In this document: positions 1-10,494 of the stretch, one piece after another
Layout of the letters: every line of letters begins with the position of its first letter
How positions within the stretch are numbered: the stretch's first letter is position 1
Source: Rhodothermia bacterium
GTDB taxonomy: Bacteria > Bacteroidota > Rhodothermia > Rhodothermales > UBA2364
NCBI GenBank assembly: GCA_017303715.1
Contig: JAFLBZ010000011.1
Span: forward strand, 1 to 36,374
Length of the DNA: 36,374 nucleotides
Direction of reading: 5' to 3'
Notes under the pieces: generated by a model
Seen by the model: only the letters and a program-made list of their open reading frames with translations
Told to the model about the DNA's origin: nothing
Databases searched by the model: none
Position numbers and translations under genes: made by a program

Positions 1-154
<154 letters not shown>

Positions 155-178
155 CTAAAATTTGATAATTACAAGGAC

Positions 179-2299
179 TTAGTTCCCACTTGCTTGTGCA
201 ATCACCTCGTCGGCCACCGATTTCGGGGCTGCTTCGTAATGGTCAAACTGCATAGAGTAGTTCGCACGACCTTGTGTAATAGAACGCATTTGGGTGGAAT
301 AGCCAAACATATTGGCAAGAGGTACGTGTGCTTTAATCACTTTAACGCCCATACGCTCTTCCATATTCATGATTTTACCACGACGGCTATTCAAGTCACC
401 GATAACATCTCCCATGTACTCTTCGGGTGTTGTCACTTCAACGTCCATAATTGGCTCCATGAGGACGGGGTTGGCTTTGCGAGCGGCTTCACGAATCCCC
501 ATCCGACCTGCAATCTCGAAGGAGTTCGCATCAGAGTCCACATCGTGGAATTTTCCGTCGAACAAGCGAGCACGCAGACCCTCCATTGGGAAGCCAGCAA
601 GCGGGCCACGATCCAATGCAGATTTCATGCCCTTCTCGACAGGCCCAATAAATTCTCTTGGGATACGCCCCATCGAGATATTGTCCACAAATTCAAAACC
701 AGTTGAACCAGCGTTTGGGCTAAGTTCAAAAGTGATTTCTGCAAACTGACCTTTACCACCCGATTGTTTTTTATGGGTATAGGTGTGGGTCACATTTCCG
801 CGAATGGCTTCACGGTAAGCAACTTGTGGCGCACCGATATTGGCCTCTACTTTGAACTCACGCTTCATCCGATCCACGATGATTTCCAAGTGTAGTTCAC
901 CCATACCAGCAATGATAGTTTGCCCTGTTTCTTGATCGGTCGAGACACGGAAAGTTGGGTCTTCCTCCGCCAATTTAGAGAGGGCAATCCCCATCTTCTC
1001 AACGTCCGCTTTGGTTTTAGGCTCAACGGCAATCCGAATTACAGGCTCTGGGAACTCCATGTTCTCAAGCACAATCGGGTTGTCTGGATCGCAAAGGGTG
1101 TCTCCTGTACGAACATCTTTTAGCCCTACAACTGCCGCAATATCACCAGCAGAAATGAAGTCTAAGTCTTCTCGCTTGTTGGCGTGCATTTGGAGAAGTC
1201 GGCCCGCACGTTCGTCTTTTTCGGTTGAGGTGTTCAACACTTTAGAACCTTTCATCAACTTTCCGCTATACACCCGAACGAAAGTCAACTTACCCACAAA
1301 TGGATCGGTCATGATCTTGAAAGCAAGCGCACTAAAGGGTTCGTCTGGCGTAGTTTTGCGGATCATTTCCTCATCGGGCTCTCGGAGGGCATGTCCTTTA
1401 ACTTCTTTCACATCCACTGGACTGGGCAGAAAATCTAAGACCCCATCCAATACAGCCTGTACACCTTTGTTCTTGAATGCTGTACCACAGAAAACTGGAG
1501 TAATTTGCATGGCAAGAGTCGCTTTACGAACAGTTGTTCTAATTTCTTCGTCGCTAAGTTCTTCCCCATCCAAGTATTTCATCAGTAACTCATCGTCTTG
1601 CTCGGCCACCTGTTCAAGTAGATGAATCCGCCAATGACGTGCCGTGTTTTTGAGGTCGGCTGGGATTTCGATCTCGTCGTAAGTTGCGCCTTGGGTGTCG
1701 TCATGCCAAATGATTGCTTTGTTCTTAATGAGGTCAATCACCCCTTTGAACATCGCGCCTTCCCCAATTGGATATTGTACCGGTACTGCATTTGCTTTCA
1801 ACCGATCTTTCATCATTTTGAGCACGTTTTCAAAATCAGCTCCGGTGCGATCCATTTTATTAACAAACGCAATCCGTGGAACTTGATATTTATCTGCTTG
1901 GCGCCATACCGTTTCTGATTGTGGCTCAACGCCACCCACCGCACAGAATAGCGCCACTGCTCCATCCAATACGCGGAGCGAGCGCTCAACCTCTACCGTA
2001 AAATCAACGTGGCCGGGCGTATCAATAATATTAATCCGGTGGGTTCCTTTACGGCGTCCGGACTTGGCGTCTTCGATGTCTTTCCCCCACATGGTGGTGG
2101 TAGCAGCAGAAGTAATGGTGATACCTCTTTCTTTTTCCTGCTCCATCCAGTCCATTTCTGCGGCTCCTTCGTGTACTTCACCAATTCGGTGTACACGACC
2201 GGTGTAAAACAGAATACGCTCGGTTGTTGTCGTTTTTCCGGCATCAATATGGGCCATGATACCGATGTTACGAACATTATCCAGCGAATAACCTGACAT
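179..2299 (-). CDS. fusA: Elongation factor G
   Basis: EF-G is the GTPase that drives translocation of tRNA and mRNA on the ribosome and, with RRF, recycles ribosomes. The 706-residue product has normal family length. The N-terminal G domain shows the P-loop [12 protein letters not shown] (about residues 16-27), the G2 region [10 protein letters not shown], the G3 motif DTPGHVDF and the G4 motif NKMD. It is followed by EF-Tu-like domain II, and the later part contains GMGELHLEI and the C-terminal GYSTQMRS region typical of EF-G domains III-V. It lies 49 bp downstream of rpsG and 51 bp upstream of tuf on the same strand, consistent with co-transcription. No truncation or unusual insertion is visible. 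Confidence 0.98.
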   Translation of the reverse strand: MSGYSLDNVRNIGIMAHIDAGKTTTTERILFYTGRVHRIGEVHEGAAEMDWMEQEKERGITITSAATTTMWGKDIEDAKSGRRKGTHRINIIDTPGHVDFTVEVERSLRVLDGAVALFCAVGGVEPQSETVWRQADKYQVPRIAFVNKMDRTGADFENVLKMMKDRLKANAVPVQYPIGEGAMFKGVIDLIKNKAIIWHDDTQGATYDEIEIPADLKNTARHWRIHLLEQVAEQDDELLMKYLDGEELSDEEIRTTVRKATLAMQITPVFCGTAFKNKGVQAVLDGVLDFLPSPVDVKEVKGHALREPDEEMIRKTTPDEPFSALAFKIMTDPFVGKLTFVRVYSGKLMKGSKVLNTSTEKDERAGRLLQMHANKREDLDFISAGDIAAVVGLKDVRTGDTLCDPDNPIVLENMEFPEPVIRIAVEPKTKADVEKMGIALSKLAEEDPTFRVSTDQETGQTIIAGMGELHLEIIVDRMKREFKVEANIGAPQVAYREAIRGNVTHTYTHKKQSGGKGQFAEITFELSPNAGSTGFEFVDNISMGRIPREFIGPVEKGMKSALDRGPLAGFPMEGLRARLFDGKFHDVDSDANSFEIAGRMGIREAARKANPVLMEPIMDVEVTTPEEYMGDVIGDLNSRRGKIMNMEERMGVKVIKAHVPLANMFGYSTQMRSITQGRANYSMQFDHYEAAPKSVADEVIAQASGN

Positions 2300-2348
2300 G
2301 ATATATATTGTTTATTTTCGTTTTATCAATGTTAATTTTGGAGCCGTC

Positions 2349-2870
<522 letters not shown>

Positions 2871-2898
2871 TTATCCTCAGAACTACTGTATCGGCAGC

Positions 2899-3315
2899 TT
2901 ATTTTTTCTTGCCACCTTTTCCGGCTGGAGTTGCGGCTTGGCCCGGCTTCGGACGCTTCGTTCCATACTTGGAACGCGCTTGTCTCCGCCCATTTACACC
3001 TGCCGTATCTTGCGCACCCCGTACAATATGATACTTAACACCCGGAAGGTCTTTTACACGACCACCACGTACCAAAACAATGGAGTGCTCCTGAAGGTTG
3101 TGACCCTCGCCGGGGATGTACGCAATGATCTCTACTTGGTTTGTCAGCCGCACTTTCGCCACCTTACGCATAGCCGAGTTTGGCTTCTTAGGAGTTGTTG
3201 TGTACACACGGGTACAAACACCTCGGCGTTGCGGACAGCTACTGAGCGCCGGAGACTTGGTTTTTTTGATTTTTGGACTACGTCCTTTCCGGACAAGTTG
3301 TTGAATCGTAGGCAC
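2899..3315 (-). CDS. rpsL: 30S ribosomal protein S12
   Basis: S12 sits at the decoding centre of the 30S subunit and affects fidelity and the streptomycin response. The 138-residue protein has the canonical segments [32 protein letters not shown] and [17 protein letters not shown]. Lys43 and Lys88, the classical streptomycin-resistance positions, are both the wild-type lysine. The C-terminus is longer than the 124-residue E. coli protein and ends in a basic Gly/Pro/Lys tail ([19 protein letters not shown]), as in several Bacteroidota-type S12 proteins. It is the first gene of the str operon; the 335-bp AT-rich region behind it should hold the operon promoter. Confidence 0.98.
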   Translation of the reverse strand: MPTIQQLVRKGRSPKIKKTKSPALSSCPQRRGVCTRVYTTTPKKPNSAMRKVAKVRLTNQVEIIAYIPGEGHNLQEHSIVLVRGGRVKDLPGVKYHIVRGAQDTAGVNGRRQARSKYGTKRPKPGQAATPAGKGGKKK

Positions 3316-3650
3316 GTTTACCTCTCTTATTGGTTCTTGCTACTCATGTTTTGATGCATCAAAAAATGCGTATCTGGCTTTTTGGTCCAGACTTCCAAAA
3401 TACGGCTTCTTAAAATCATTTAGCAACCTTAGAGCCCGCATTCTCCAAAAAAACATCTTCTTATCCACAAAAACTACACGAAAATAAAATTTTATTCAAT
3501 ATTCTGGTATATAACAATATATCAAATATATTTTCTTTCTTTTTTTATTGCCACCAATATAGAGGGCTATCCTATAGGCACTTTAGACTACTTTCAAAAA
3601 TCCCCATTCGTAAGATGCACGACACCAGCAGCATACTTTAGCATATACTT
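3316..3650. other. AT-rich intergenic region upstream of the str operon
   Basis: About 335 bp lie between the first codon of rpsL (minus strand, leading left) and the end of the glycosyltransferase gene (minus strand, arriving from the right). The 3480-3550 part is very AT-rich with many T and A runs. This is where the str-operon promoter must lie. I see no ORF with gene-like character, no tRNA and no strong U-tracted hairpin. Several T-rich stretches on the minus strand resemble the Bacteroidota -7 box (TAnnTTTG) only loosely, so I do not assign a promoter. Confidence 0.5.
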
Positions 3651-4778
3651 TTAAACCTGACGTACCGCCTTGCAACGATCCAGCCAACGCTGAACGGTTT
3701 GTGACAACAAATTTGGATTAAACTCTAATTCTGTACATTTTTTTGCTTGTTCAATATAATCCGGCAAATGCTTAAGATTGTGTTGCAAGCAAACGGCTGC
3801 TCGGTTATGTATTTTCCAATTCGCCCCGAGATGCTCTTGTTCAGTTTGGCCCGGCGTTGGGACCAAAACCAAGCCAGAGATACCCAAAACCACATAGTCC
3901 ATCAAACTCGAATATCCTGAACGAGAAATAACCACCTTAGCGGTTCTAAGTAGGTGCTGAAGATCTACCCCATCTAAGAACGGAATGGTACGCACATTTT
4001 GGTTATGTCCAAATCCTTGTTTATCGGGCCTTCCCTCCACAATCCACAACGGAAGCGGGAGTTGAGGGGCCACCTTAATGAGTGCATCTTGGAACATGGT
4101 GCGCTGCGGCTCAGGCCCGGAAAGTACTGCAGCCACGAAAGGTTCATTAATTTCGAGCCGTTTGTCTATAAACCCCAAAGGTTTAGGCTCGCCAGCAAAT
4201 CGCGAAAGGACTCCTATCCAATCTACATGTGGAGCATGTTTGGAAGTCTGTTTTGGTAAAGGGAATCGGTGAAGCAGGTCTCCAGCAAGCCGGAGGTTAG
4301 GATCATCCGGCAACCACCAGTCGGAAAAAGGGCGGATAATTTGTTTATGAACACGATATGCGGTTAGGTGAAACGCTTCGAAGGGCTTAGGTGGCAGAAC
4401 AGCTATTTGGTGGCCAATAAATGCGGACGGAATACCCGACAGCCACATCCCGAATCGGCTATCCGAGACCACACCATCAAATGGGGCATTATGATGCCAT
4501 TCTCGAAGGATTCGGTGTTCTTGGGCAACGGTTCGGATCACATGGGGGACTTGTGAATAAATGGCGACCAAGCTATTTTTACGTCCATAGCGGATGTTAT
4601 AGCCGGGCAATTCTCGTACCTCTAATGTGGGAAAGGTGCGTTTCAGCACTTGTAAGGCGTCGCCGTCTGATGCCAAAACGACCTCAGCACCCTCATTATG
4701 CAATGCTCGAATAACCGGAATGCTCCGAGTAGCATGACCCAGACCCCAATTTAGGACGGCAAAGAGGATGCGTGGCAT
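3651..4778 (-). CDS. Glycosyltransferase of the MurG-like / GT28 C-domain type (Glyco_trans_1_3-like)
   Basis: Likely a GT-B fold glycosyltransferase that uses a nucleotide-sugar donor; acceptor and product are unknown. The N-terminus MPRILFAVLNWGLGHATRSI carries the GxGHxxR motif found at the start of MurG-like and related transferases. The C-terminal half has VVISRSGYSSLMDYVVLGISGL and PTPGQTEQEHLGANW, which match the donor-binding region of GT28-type enzymes (the S/G-rich loop, then PxxxQxEQ). At 375 residues it is of normal length and has no signal peptide or membrane span, so it is probably cytoplasmic or peripheral. It is a single gene, divergent from the outer-membrane protein gene at 4880 across about 100 bp. 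It is not true MurG, because the neighbouring mur/fts cluster is missing and the sequence is divergent. Confidence 0.8.
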   Translation of the reverse strand: MPRILFAVLNWGLGHATRSIPVIRALHNEGAEVVLASDGDALQVLKRTFPTLEVRELPGYNIRYGRKNSLVAIYSQVPHVIRTVAQEHRILREWHHNAPFDGVVSDSRFGMWLSGIPSAFIGHQIAVLPPKPFEAFHLTAYRVHKQIIRPFSDWWLPDDPNLRLAGDLLHRFPLPKQTSKHAPHVDWIGVLSRFAGEPKPLGFIDKRLEINEPFVAAVLSGPEPQRTMFQDALIKVAPQLPLPLWIVEGRPDKQGFGHNQNVRTIPFLDGVDLQHLLRTAKVVISRSGYSSLMDYVVLGISGLVLVPTPGQTEQEHLGANWKIHNRAAVCLQHNLKHLPDYIEQAKKCTELEFNPNLLSQTVQRWLDRCKAVRQV

Positions 4779-4879
4779 ATTTATTATTGCGTGCTTGTGA
4801 ATGGCCGTTTGCAGTGTTATACTACAAGAAAAGATAGCCTAATAGCACATTAGGTTAGAGGAAAAAGGAACCTGCGGGT

Positions 4880-6922
4880 ATGCGAATTCTCTTTATTTTG
4901 TTTTTAGGAAGTCTGCTTGGTTGCGTCCCATTTGGTTGGGCACAGCCTAATTTACGATTGGTGAACGCCGATACCCAAGTATCTAAGATTGCATTTCGTG
5001 GACATTCCTTCCCCGAAGAACAGTTATTGGAGGTAATTGCCACACAAGCGCCTACGGCTTTCGATCGGTTGGCGCCTTCATGGGCGAGCCGTCTTGCTTT
5101 TCGGGAAGTGAGACAATTCCCCTTCAGTCCATACGAAGTACAAAAAGACGTTATCCGCCTCCGCCGATTTTACCAGCGAAATGGGTTCTTGTCGCCACGG
5201 ATTTTATCGCAATTTGACTTTGACCCTCAAACCAACCAGATTAAGGTATTTTTCAATATTTCCGAAGGCCCACCATTAACGATTCAAGAGATTTTGTTTT
5301 ATGGGCCAGATGGTCGGGATGCTTTTTACCAATTTCCGGAGGCCTCCCGAAGTGCATGGCGTGCCTTTAGAGCGCCTTTTATTCAACAATTTGGCGAACG
5401 TTTTTCGGAGTTGGCCTTGGCCCAATTTCGTGAGCGTGCCGTTAGATGGATGAAAGATGAAGGCTTTGCTTATGCCCAACTCCGTGATGTGACGGTGGTA
5501 GATACCTTGGCCAATCTTGCTGATGTAACCATGTATATCGCTCCCGGCCCACGTTGCTCGTTCGGCAAGGTTCGGATTACAGGGTTGGAACGCATCTCGG
5601 AAGAGACCGTCCGAAACTTGCTTACATTTAGCGAAGGTGACCCTTTTTCTTATCGTCAATTAGAAGAAAGTAAAAGACAAATTTTTGAATCCTCACAATT
5701 CCGATTTGCCCTTTTTAGCATTCCTGTACAGTCTTTATCCGAGAATGTAGATGTGGTCTTTGAGGTACGCGAGGCCAAGTTGCGTTCCGTAAGTGGTCAA
5801 TTGGGTCTTTCTTCCGACACCGGCCCCCGGATCGAGGGCAAATGGGAAAACCGCAATTTCTTGGGCAATGCACGCACATTAACCGCACAGGTGACGGTAC
5901 AGCCCGGAGACTCTTTGGGCATCTTCAGGAGTTATCCGATTGAAAAAAAATATCGAGGTTCTTTATCCTTCCGACAGCCTCATTTTTTTTACCGCAAGTT
6001 GTCCGTCCTAACCCAACCTTACGTCGAGTATCTTAACGATTTTTTGAATACCCCACAGACCTCTTGGGGGGTAGATACGTCCTTTCTGTTGAGGCTCTCC
6101 CAGTACCAAAACTTAAATTTAGCCTTTAACTTTTCCCGTGTTAAGGCAGACCCAGCAACCCTACTGGCTTCCGATCAATACAACCAAGCCTCGTTTGCAC
6201 TTTCCGGCACATTGGGTAAGGTGGACAACATCTTATTCCGTACACGGGGATGGCTCATCAAGCCTTCGATTGTCCTGAGTGGGCGACCCGGGATTTTGCC
6301 CAATGCCCCAAAAGTGCTTATCTCTGATCTTAATTATTTAAAAACCTCCTTAGAAGGGACGGCCTATACGTTACCCTTACAAGAAAAGGATACTCTACCT
6401 GCTTTTTTACAACGAGTGTCACTCAATGTTAGGCTTTTTGTTGGAAAAATGTGGGCTGCGGATAGCTTATATGAGAGTGACAAATTTTATTCAAGGTATT
6501 TTAGGTTGCTGTATTTTGGGGGCGGAGACCGTGATGTTCGTGGATGGCGGAACAAATATTTAGGCCCCCGTGCCCCAAGCGACCAGTTTTCCCCAATTGG
6601 AGGTACTGGAAAAATCACGGGTAATATCGAGACCCAAGTTCCCCTACCCAACCTTAATAGCTTACGCGGTGTAGCCTTTCTGGATTTCGGAAATGTCTGG
6701 AAAGATCAACTTTATTTAAATCCGGCCAAGTGGAAATATGGGACGGGTGTAGGCATACGTTTTTTGGTAGCAGGCTTCACAGGCGGAGCTGATTTAGGCA
6801 TCAAGCTCAATCCAGACTTCGAAGACCTTCACAACATGGAAGGCAATCGTTGCAAATGGTATGACGTACTCGGCCCTTGTAGCCCATTGAGCCTCCACAT
6901 TCAGTTTGGACAAACGTTCTGA
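4880..6922 (+). CDS. BamA/TamA (Omp85) family outer-membrane protein
   Basis: Probable Omp85-superfamily protein, either an outer-membrane protein insertase/translocase or a TamA-like partner. After an N-terminal signal (MRILFILFLGSLLGCVPFGW) come POTRA-like repeats: residues about 30-110 (VSKIAFRGHSFPEEQLLEVI), about 125-220 (IQEILFYG) and about 230-305 (FGKVRITGLERISEETVRNLL, with SEGDPFSYRQLEESKRQIFE). The remainder, about 310-680, is a surface-antigen barrel with GGDRDVRGWRNKYLGPR, which carries the conserved RGW element of the Omp85 barrel, and it ends in phenylalanine as outer-membrane barrels do. At 680 residues and roughly three POTRAs it is shorter than canonical BamA (five POTRAs, about 800 residues) and closer to TamA. 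The signal also contains LLGC, a lipobox-like sequence; cleavage after WAQ is the alternative. No other Bam or Tam gene is adjacent. Confidence 0.87.
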   Translation: MRILFILFLGSLLGCVPFGWAQPNLRLVNADTQVSKIAFRGHSFPEEQLLEVIATQAPTAFDRLAPSWASRLAFREVRQFPFSPYEVQKDVIRLRRFYQRNGFLSPRILSQFDFDPQTNQIKVFFNISEGPPLTIQEILFYGPDGRDAFYQFPEASRSAWRAFRAPFIQQFGERFSELALAQFRERAVRWMKDEGFAYAQLRDVTVVDTLANLADVTMYIAPGPRCSFGKVRITGLERISEETVRNLLTFSEGDPFSYRQLEESKRQIFESSQFRFALFSIPVQSLSENVDVVFEVREAKLRSVSGQLGLSSDTGPRIEGKWENRNFLGNARTLTAQVTVQPGDSLGIFRSYPIEKKYRGSLSFRQPHFFYRKLSVLTQPYVEYLNDFLNTPQTSWGVDTSFLLRLSQYQNLNLAFNFSRVKADPATLLASDQYNQASFALSGTLGKVDNILFRTRGWLIKPSIVLSGRPGILPNAPKVLISDLNYLKTSLEGTAYTLPLQEKDTLPAFLQRVSLNVRLFVGKMWAADSLYESDKFYSRYFRLLYFGGGDRDVRGWRNKYLGPRAPSDQFSPIGGTGKITGNIETQVPLPNLNSLRGVAFLDFGNVWKDQLYLNPAKWKYGTGVGIRFLVAGFTGGADLGIKLNPDFEDLHNMEGNRCKWYDVLGPCSPLSLHIQFGQTF

Positions 6923-7054
6923 GCCATTCATCATGGATTTTCACACCAGAACCTCTTCATTTATTTCAGAAAATTTTGTGTGACCAATCCCGCATTTCCT
7001 TTGTGGATTGTACCTTAGCATCCACCTTAAACCTCTATCTATAACACAACTGAC

Positions 7055-7891
7055 ATGAGCAATATCCAATGGGTAGAAGCCGGTACGTTTACCGACATCA
7101 AATACCACAAAGCCGAAGGGCTGGCCAAAATCACCATAAACCGTCCTGAAGTCCGCAATGCGTTCCGGCCCGAAACCGTGAAAGAACTGCGTTTGGCGCT
7201 CCATGACGCCCGCGAAGACCACGAGATTGGCGTTGTAATCCTTACGGGGGAAGGACGAGAAGCTTTTTGCTCTGGCGGCGACCAACGCATTCGTGGGGAT
7301 GCCGGATACAAAGAAGCCGGAAACGAAAAGGTGATGCGGCTTAATGTCTTAGACTTTCAGCGGGAAATTCGGACGTGTCCGAAGCCTGTCATCGCAATGG
7401 TGGCGGGCTGGGCTGTGGGTGGCGGGCACGTTCTACACGTCCTTTGCGACCTGACCATCGCCGCCGATAATGCCAAGTTTATGCAAACAGGCCCCAAAGT
7501 AGGTTCTTTTGATGGCGGCTACGGCTCCAGTTATTTGGCACGAATTGTTGGGCAAAAAAAGGCACGTGAAATCTGGTATCTCTGCCGTCCGTACAATGCC
7601 ACTGAAGCCTTGCAAATGGGCTTGGTTAACAAGGTGGTTCCATACGAAGAATTAGAAGCCACAACCGTAGAATGGGGGCGCGAAATTATGCAAAAATCGC
7701 CTTTAGCCATTCGCTTGCTCAAATCTGCCTTGAATGCCGACTGCGACGGGCAAGCCGGTTTGCAGGAATTGGCGGGAAATGCAACGTTGTTGTTTTATAT
7801 GACGGAAGAAGGCCAAGAAGGCCGGAATGCCTATAACGAGAAGCGGAAACCAGAATTTGACAACCCAGATCGCTTCCCACGCCGCCCTTAG
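7055..7891 (+). CDS. menB: 1,4-dihydroxy-2-naphthoyl-CoA synthase
   Basis: MenB catalyses the intramolecular Claisen (Dieckmann-type) ring closure of o-succinylbenzoyl-CoA to 1,4-dihydroxy-2-naphthoyl-CoA in menaquinone biosynthesis. The 278-residue protein is a crotonase-fold enzyme of normal MenB length. Diagnostic motifs are [13 protein letters not shown], the oxyanion-hole region [40 protein letters not shown], and the C-terminal [18 protein letters not shown] tail seen in MenB. It is monocistronic here: no other men gene is in the window, the preceding gene is the Omp85 protein 132 bp upstream, and a strong hairpin follows. It implies a menaquinone-based respiratory chain. Confidence 0.96.
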   Translation: MSNIQWVEAGTFTDIKYHKAEGLAKITINRPEVRNAFRPETVKELRLALHDAREDHEIGVVILTGEGREAFCSGGDQRIRGDAGYKEAGNEKVMRLNVLDFQREIRTCPKPVIAMVAGWAVGGGHVLHVLCDLTIAADNAKFMQTGPKVGSFDGGYGSSYLARIVGQKKAREIWYLCRPYNATEALQMGLVNKVVPYEELEATTVEWGREIMQKSPLAIRLLKSALNADCDGQAGLQELAGNATLLFYMTEEGQEGRNAYNEKRKPEFDNPDRFPRRP

Positions 7892-7910
7892 TCGGTCAAC
7901 CACCATACGC

Positions 7911-7941
7911 AAAAGGCCACCCAACAACGAGTGGCCTTTTT
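7911..7941 (+). terminator. Bidirectional intrinsic terminator between menB and the GH97 gene
   Basis: A perfect 10-bp stem, AAAAGGCCAC (7911-7920) and GTGGCCTTTT (7931-7940), encloses a 10-nt loop and is followed by T. Because the stem begins with A's and ends with T's, it yields a U-tract in both directions, as expected between convergent genes (menB ends at 7891, the GH97 gene at 7964). Confidence 0.9.
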
Positions 7942-7963
7942 GGTCATCATCACCGATCATCTA

Positions 7964-10072
7964 TTAGTTAAGCGGCATTAGGCTAATGGCTGCTCCACCA
8001 CCCGCCGCCAATTTTAGGGCGAGCATTTCGCCTTTTTTAACGGTCATCTTACGGATATTGACCACTTTGGGTTTTTTCTCCCAATGCGCCCCCTCCCCAT
8101 CTTCATAAATGATGGCCGTGAATGTTTTCCCAGCCTCCAAAAAGTCCAGGTTTATCGCAAAGGTACGCGCATTTTCATCGGTGATGCTCCCTATAAACCA
8201 ATTGGGGCTGTTTTTTGCTTTTCGGGCAATGGTCAGATAGTCGCCTACCTCCGCATTCAAAATACGGGTATCGTCCCAATCCACCGCTACATCTCGGATA
8301 AACTGAAAAGCGGGATTGCCCTCATAGTTTTCCGGCAAGTCCGCCACCATCTGTACAGGGCTGTACAGGGTAACGTACAAGGCAAGTTGTTTGGCTACGG
8401 TTGTATGAACCCGTTCCTCTTGTTTGTATTGATCGAAGGTGACATCAAAAATGCCCGGTGTATAGTCCATTGGCCCTCCCAAGAGCCGTGTAAACGGCAA
8501 AATGGTTTCGTGTTCGGGCGGGTTTCCACGGCTCCACGCATTAAACTCGTTTCCACGCGCCGCTTCGGAGGCCATCCAATTCGGGTATGTCCGGTGAAGT
8601 CCTGTTGGCCGGACGGGTTCGTGGGCATCTATCATCACCTTGTGTTTTGCGGCGGCTTCAACGGCGCGGATGTAGTGATTCACCATCCATTGCCCATCGT
8701 GGTGTTCTCCACGCGGAATAATTTTCCCGACGTATCCGGTTTTCACGGCATGGATGCCATGTTGCTTCATGTATGCGAATGCGCCATCCATTTGCCGCTC
8801 ATAAGATGTAACGGCCCCCGAAGTCTCGTGGTGACCCACAATTTCCACCCCTTTGCTACGCGCATAATCGGTCACGGCTTTGATGTCATAGTCTGGATAA
8901 GGCTTTGTAAAATCAAACACTTCGTCTTTCCATTGACCATACCATTGTTCCCATCCCATGTTCCAGCCTTCTACCAAGACGCCCTGAATGTTATTGGCTG
9001 CGGCAAAGTCTATGTAGCGCTTGGTGTTCTCGGTGGTTGCCCCATGTTTTCCAGTAGGATTTAGGCCCTGAGCCGAGCCAGCATCTTGCGTTCCGGCATA
9101 GTCCCAAGTTGACTTTCCGAGGTGCATTTCCCACCAAACCCCGACGAACTTCATCGGGCGTATCCAAGACGTATCTTCGTATTTGGATGGTTCATTGAGG
9201 TTCAAAATCAATTTGGAGGATAGCAAATCGGCTGCTTGATCACCCAATAAAACAACGCGCCAAGGTGTTTTAAAGCCCGGTTTAACCACTGCTTTGTTCA
9301 CCAAATCCGGCGATGGGGCTAGCATGGTAGAGAGTTTGAGTGTGCGATGATCCACATGTAGCTGCATCGCCGGAAAATCTATCAATGCGGCTTCATGAAG
9401 GGCCATATGCCAGCCATTCGCCATTTTGAACGTCACAGGCGTTTGAACCGATTGGCGGTCGTGGAGGTTCATCGTTCCGATAGAGGTCTCCGTCTCGCGA
9501 TACCATGTATTTTCGATTTCGCTTACACGGGTTGTGGCGTATAAATGCTCATTAGAGTCCCAATCCCCCGGAATCCAAAATGCCTTATGATCTCCCGTAA
9601 GCTGGAACGTCGTGAGTTCGTCGGTAATGGCAATATCATGCCGATAACCCTCTTTCGGAAACTCATAACGAAAACCGAGACCGTTGTCAAACACCCGAAA
9701 AATCACCTTAAGCAAAACTCCCGAATGGTGCTTAAGCGGAAAAACAGCTTCATTGTAGTGGTTTCGGATCTCCTTAACTTCCCCCCATACGGGTTTCCAA
9801 GTTTCATCAAACGAATTACGGAGGACAGCCCCCGCCATCGAGAACCCATTCTTGAGCACCCCATCCCGAAGTGCAAACCCCAATCCCGATTTTCCTAAAA
9901 CAACTTGGTTTCGATAATGAACACGATAAGAAGGCGTTCCATCCGCCGAAATCATGAATGTAACCTGTACCCGTTTGTTTGGAGATGTGACCCAAACCGA
10001 GGATTGTGCCAGAGTTGGTATCCAAACCCCGAAAAAGACGAAAAACATCCCTATAATTGCTTGTTTCATCAT
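7964..10072 (-). CDS. Secreted glycoside hydrolase family 97 (SusB-type alpha-glucosidase)
   Basis: GH97 enzymes are Ca2+-dependent alpha-glucosidases or alpha-galactosidases of Bacteroidota, usually periplasmic. I start at the Met codon at 10072 because it gives a clean signal peptide (MMKQAIIGMFFVFFGVWIPTLAQS); the frame is open to 10183 but that extension lacks signal character. The mature protein has the N-terminal beta-sandwich (SVWVTSPNKRVQVTFMI), then a TIM barrel with GVLVEGWNMGWE, GHHETSGAVTSYE and MIDAHEPVRPTGLHRTYPN, and a C-terminal sandwich. The Glu residues in HHETSGA and AHEPVRP correspond to the base-side glutamates of SusB, and VKTGYVG stands where retaining GH97 members have an Asp nucleophile. 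I therefore infer the inverting alpha-glucosidase subgroup. It has about 702 residues, normal length. No susC/susD or other glycosidase is adjacent. Confidence 0.92.
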   Translation of the reverse strand: MMKQAIIGMFFVFFGVWIPTLAQSSVWVTSPNKRVQVTFMISADGTPSYRVHYRNQVVLGKSGLGFALRDGVLKNGFSMAGAVLRNSFDETWKPVWGEVKEIRNHYNEAVFPLKHHSGVLLKVIFRVFDNGLGFRYEFPKEGYRHDIAITDELTTFQLTGDHKAFWIPGDWDSNEHLYATTRVSEIENTWYRETETSIGTMNLHDRQSVQTPVTFKMANGWHMALHEAALIDFPAMQLHVDHRTLKLSTMLAPSPDLVNKAVVKPGFKTPWRVVLLGDQAADLLSSKLILNLNEPSKYEDTSWIRPMKFVGVWWEMHLGKSTWDYAGTQDAGSAQGLNPTGKHGATTENTKRYIDFAAANNIQGVLVEGWNMGWEQWYGQWKDEVFDFTKPYPDYDIKAVTDYARSKGVEIVGHHETSGAVTSYERQMDGAFAYMKQHGIHAVKTGYVGKIIPRGEHHDGQWMVNHYIRAVEAAAKHKVMIDAHEPVRPTGLHRTYPNWMASEAARGNEFNAWSRGNPPEHETILPFTRLLGGPMDYTPGIFDVTFDQYKQEERVHTTVAKQLALYVTLYSPVQMVADLPENYEGNPAFQFIRDVAVDWDDTRILNAEVGDYLTIARKAKNSPNWFIGSITDENARTFAINLDFLEAGKTFTAIIYEDGEGAHWEKKPKVVNIRKMTVKKGEMLALKLAAGGGAAISLMPLN

Positions 10073-10494
10073 GGTACTGTTTTTAGTGCAACAAGAAAGG
10101 TTGATGTAGATCAATTTACAAGACGTTGTTACGTCAATGTCGTAAACCCTCTGAATTTTCGGTGCAATAGCCAAGAAGTCCAATTTTCAAGCACTTCTCA
10201 CAACACCACTATGCGATATGTTCAAGGGTCTTAACAATTATATAATGAAAACTGTTGCGCACAGTTCATGCACCTGATTGCCCAAACAAAGTTCATGGAT
10301 TGTAAACCACGAACCCAGTTGGTCGTTAAGAATCCGTTCATTGTTCACCATAACACGGGCTTTGGATTGTATTTCCGAAATCAATCTGCGTAACTTATTG
10401 ATTCCTTCCTCCATTATCGCGGCAAAAACTTTAAACGGTATCCCCTACCTCAAGATACTGTTCCACCCGATATGGCGCATAAGCGCTTAAAAAC
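10073..10494. other. Divergent intergenic region between the GH97 gene and rnc, with inverted repeats
   Basis: This 422-bp region should hold the promoters of the GH97 gene (minus) and rnc (plus). It contains an inverted repeat GACGT-TGTT-ACGTC at 10123-10136, about 50 bp upstream of the GH97 start, and a second one AACTGT-TGCGC-ACAGTT at 10250-10266. Both are candidate regulator binding sites; no regulator gene is nearby. A 70-codon plus-strand frame at 10278-10490 has no family resemblance and I do not call it a gene. Confidence 0.5.

Noticed and set aside
8084-9064. A 326-codon plus-strand frame opposite the GH97 gene
   Set aside because: It is antisense to a strongly recognised gene and its translation has no domain character; such long shadow frames arise from codon bias.
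10480-10489. Palindrome TAAGCGCTTA just upstream of rnc
   Set aside because: It shares the AAGCGCTT core of the LacI-like sites but its flanks do not fit the operator consensus, and RNase III is not an expected target; a short palindrome like this is compatible with chance.
10278-10490. A 70-codon plus-strand frame before rnc
   Set aside because: No family resemblance, no start signal, and the composition is that of the intergenic region.
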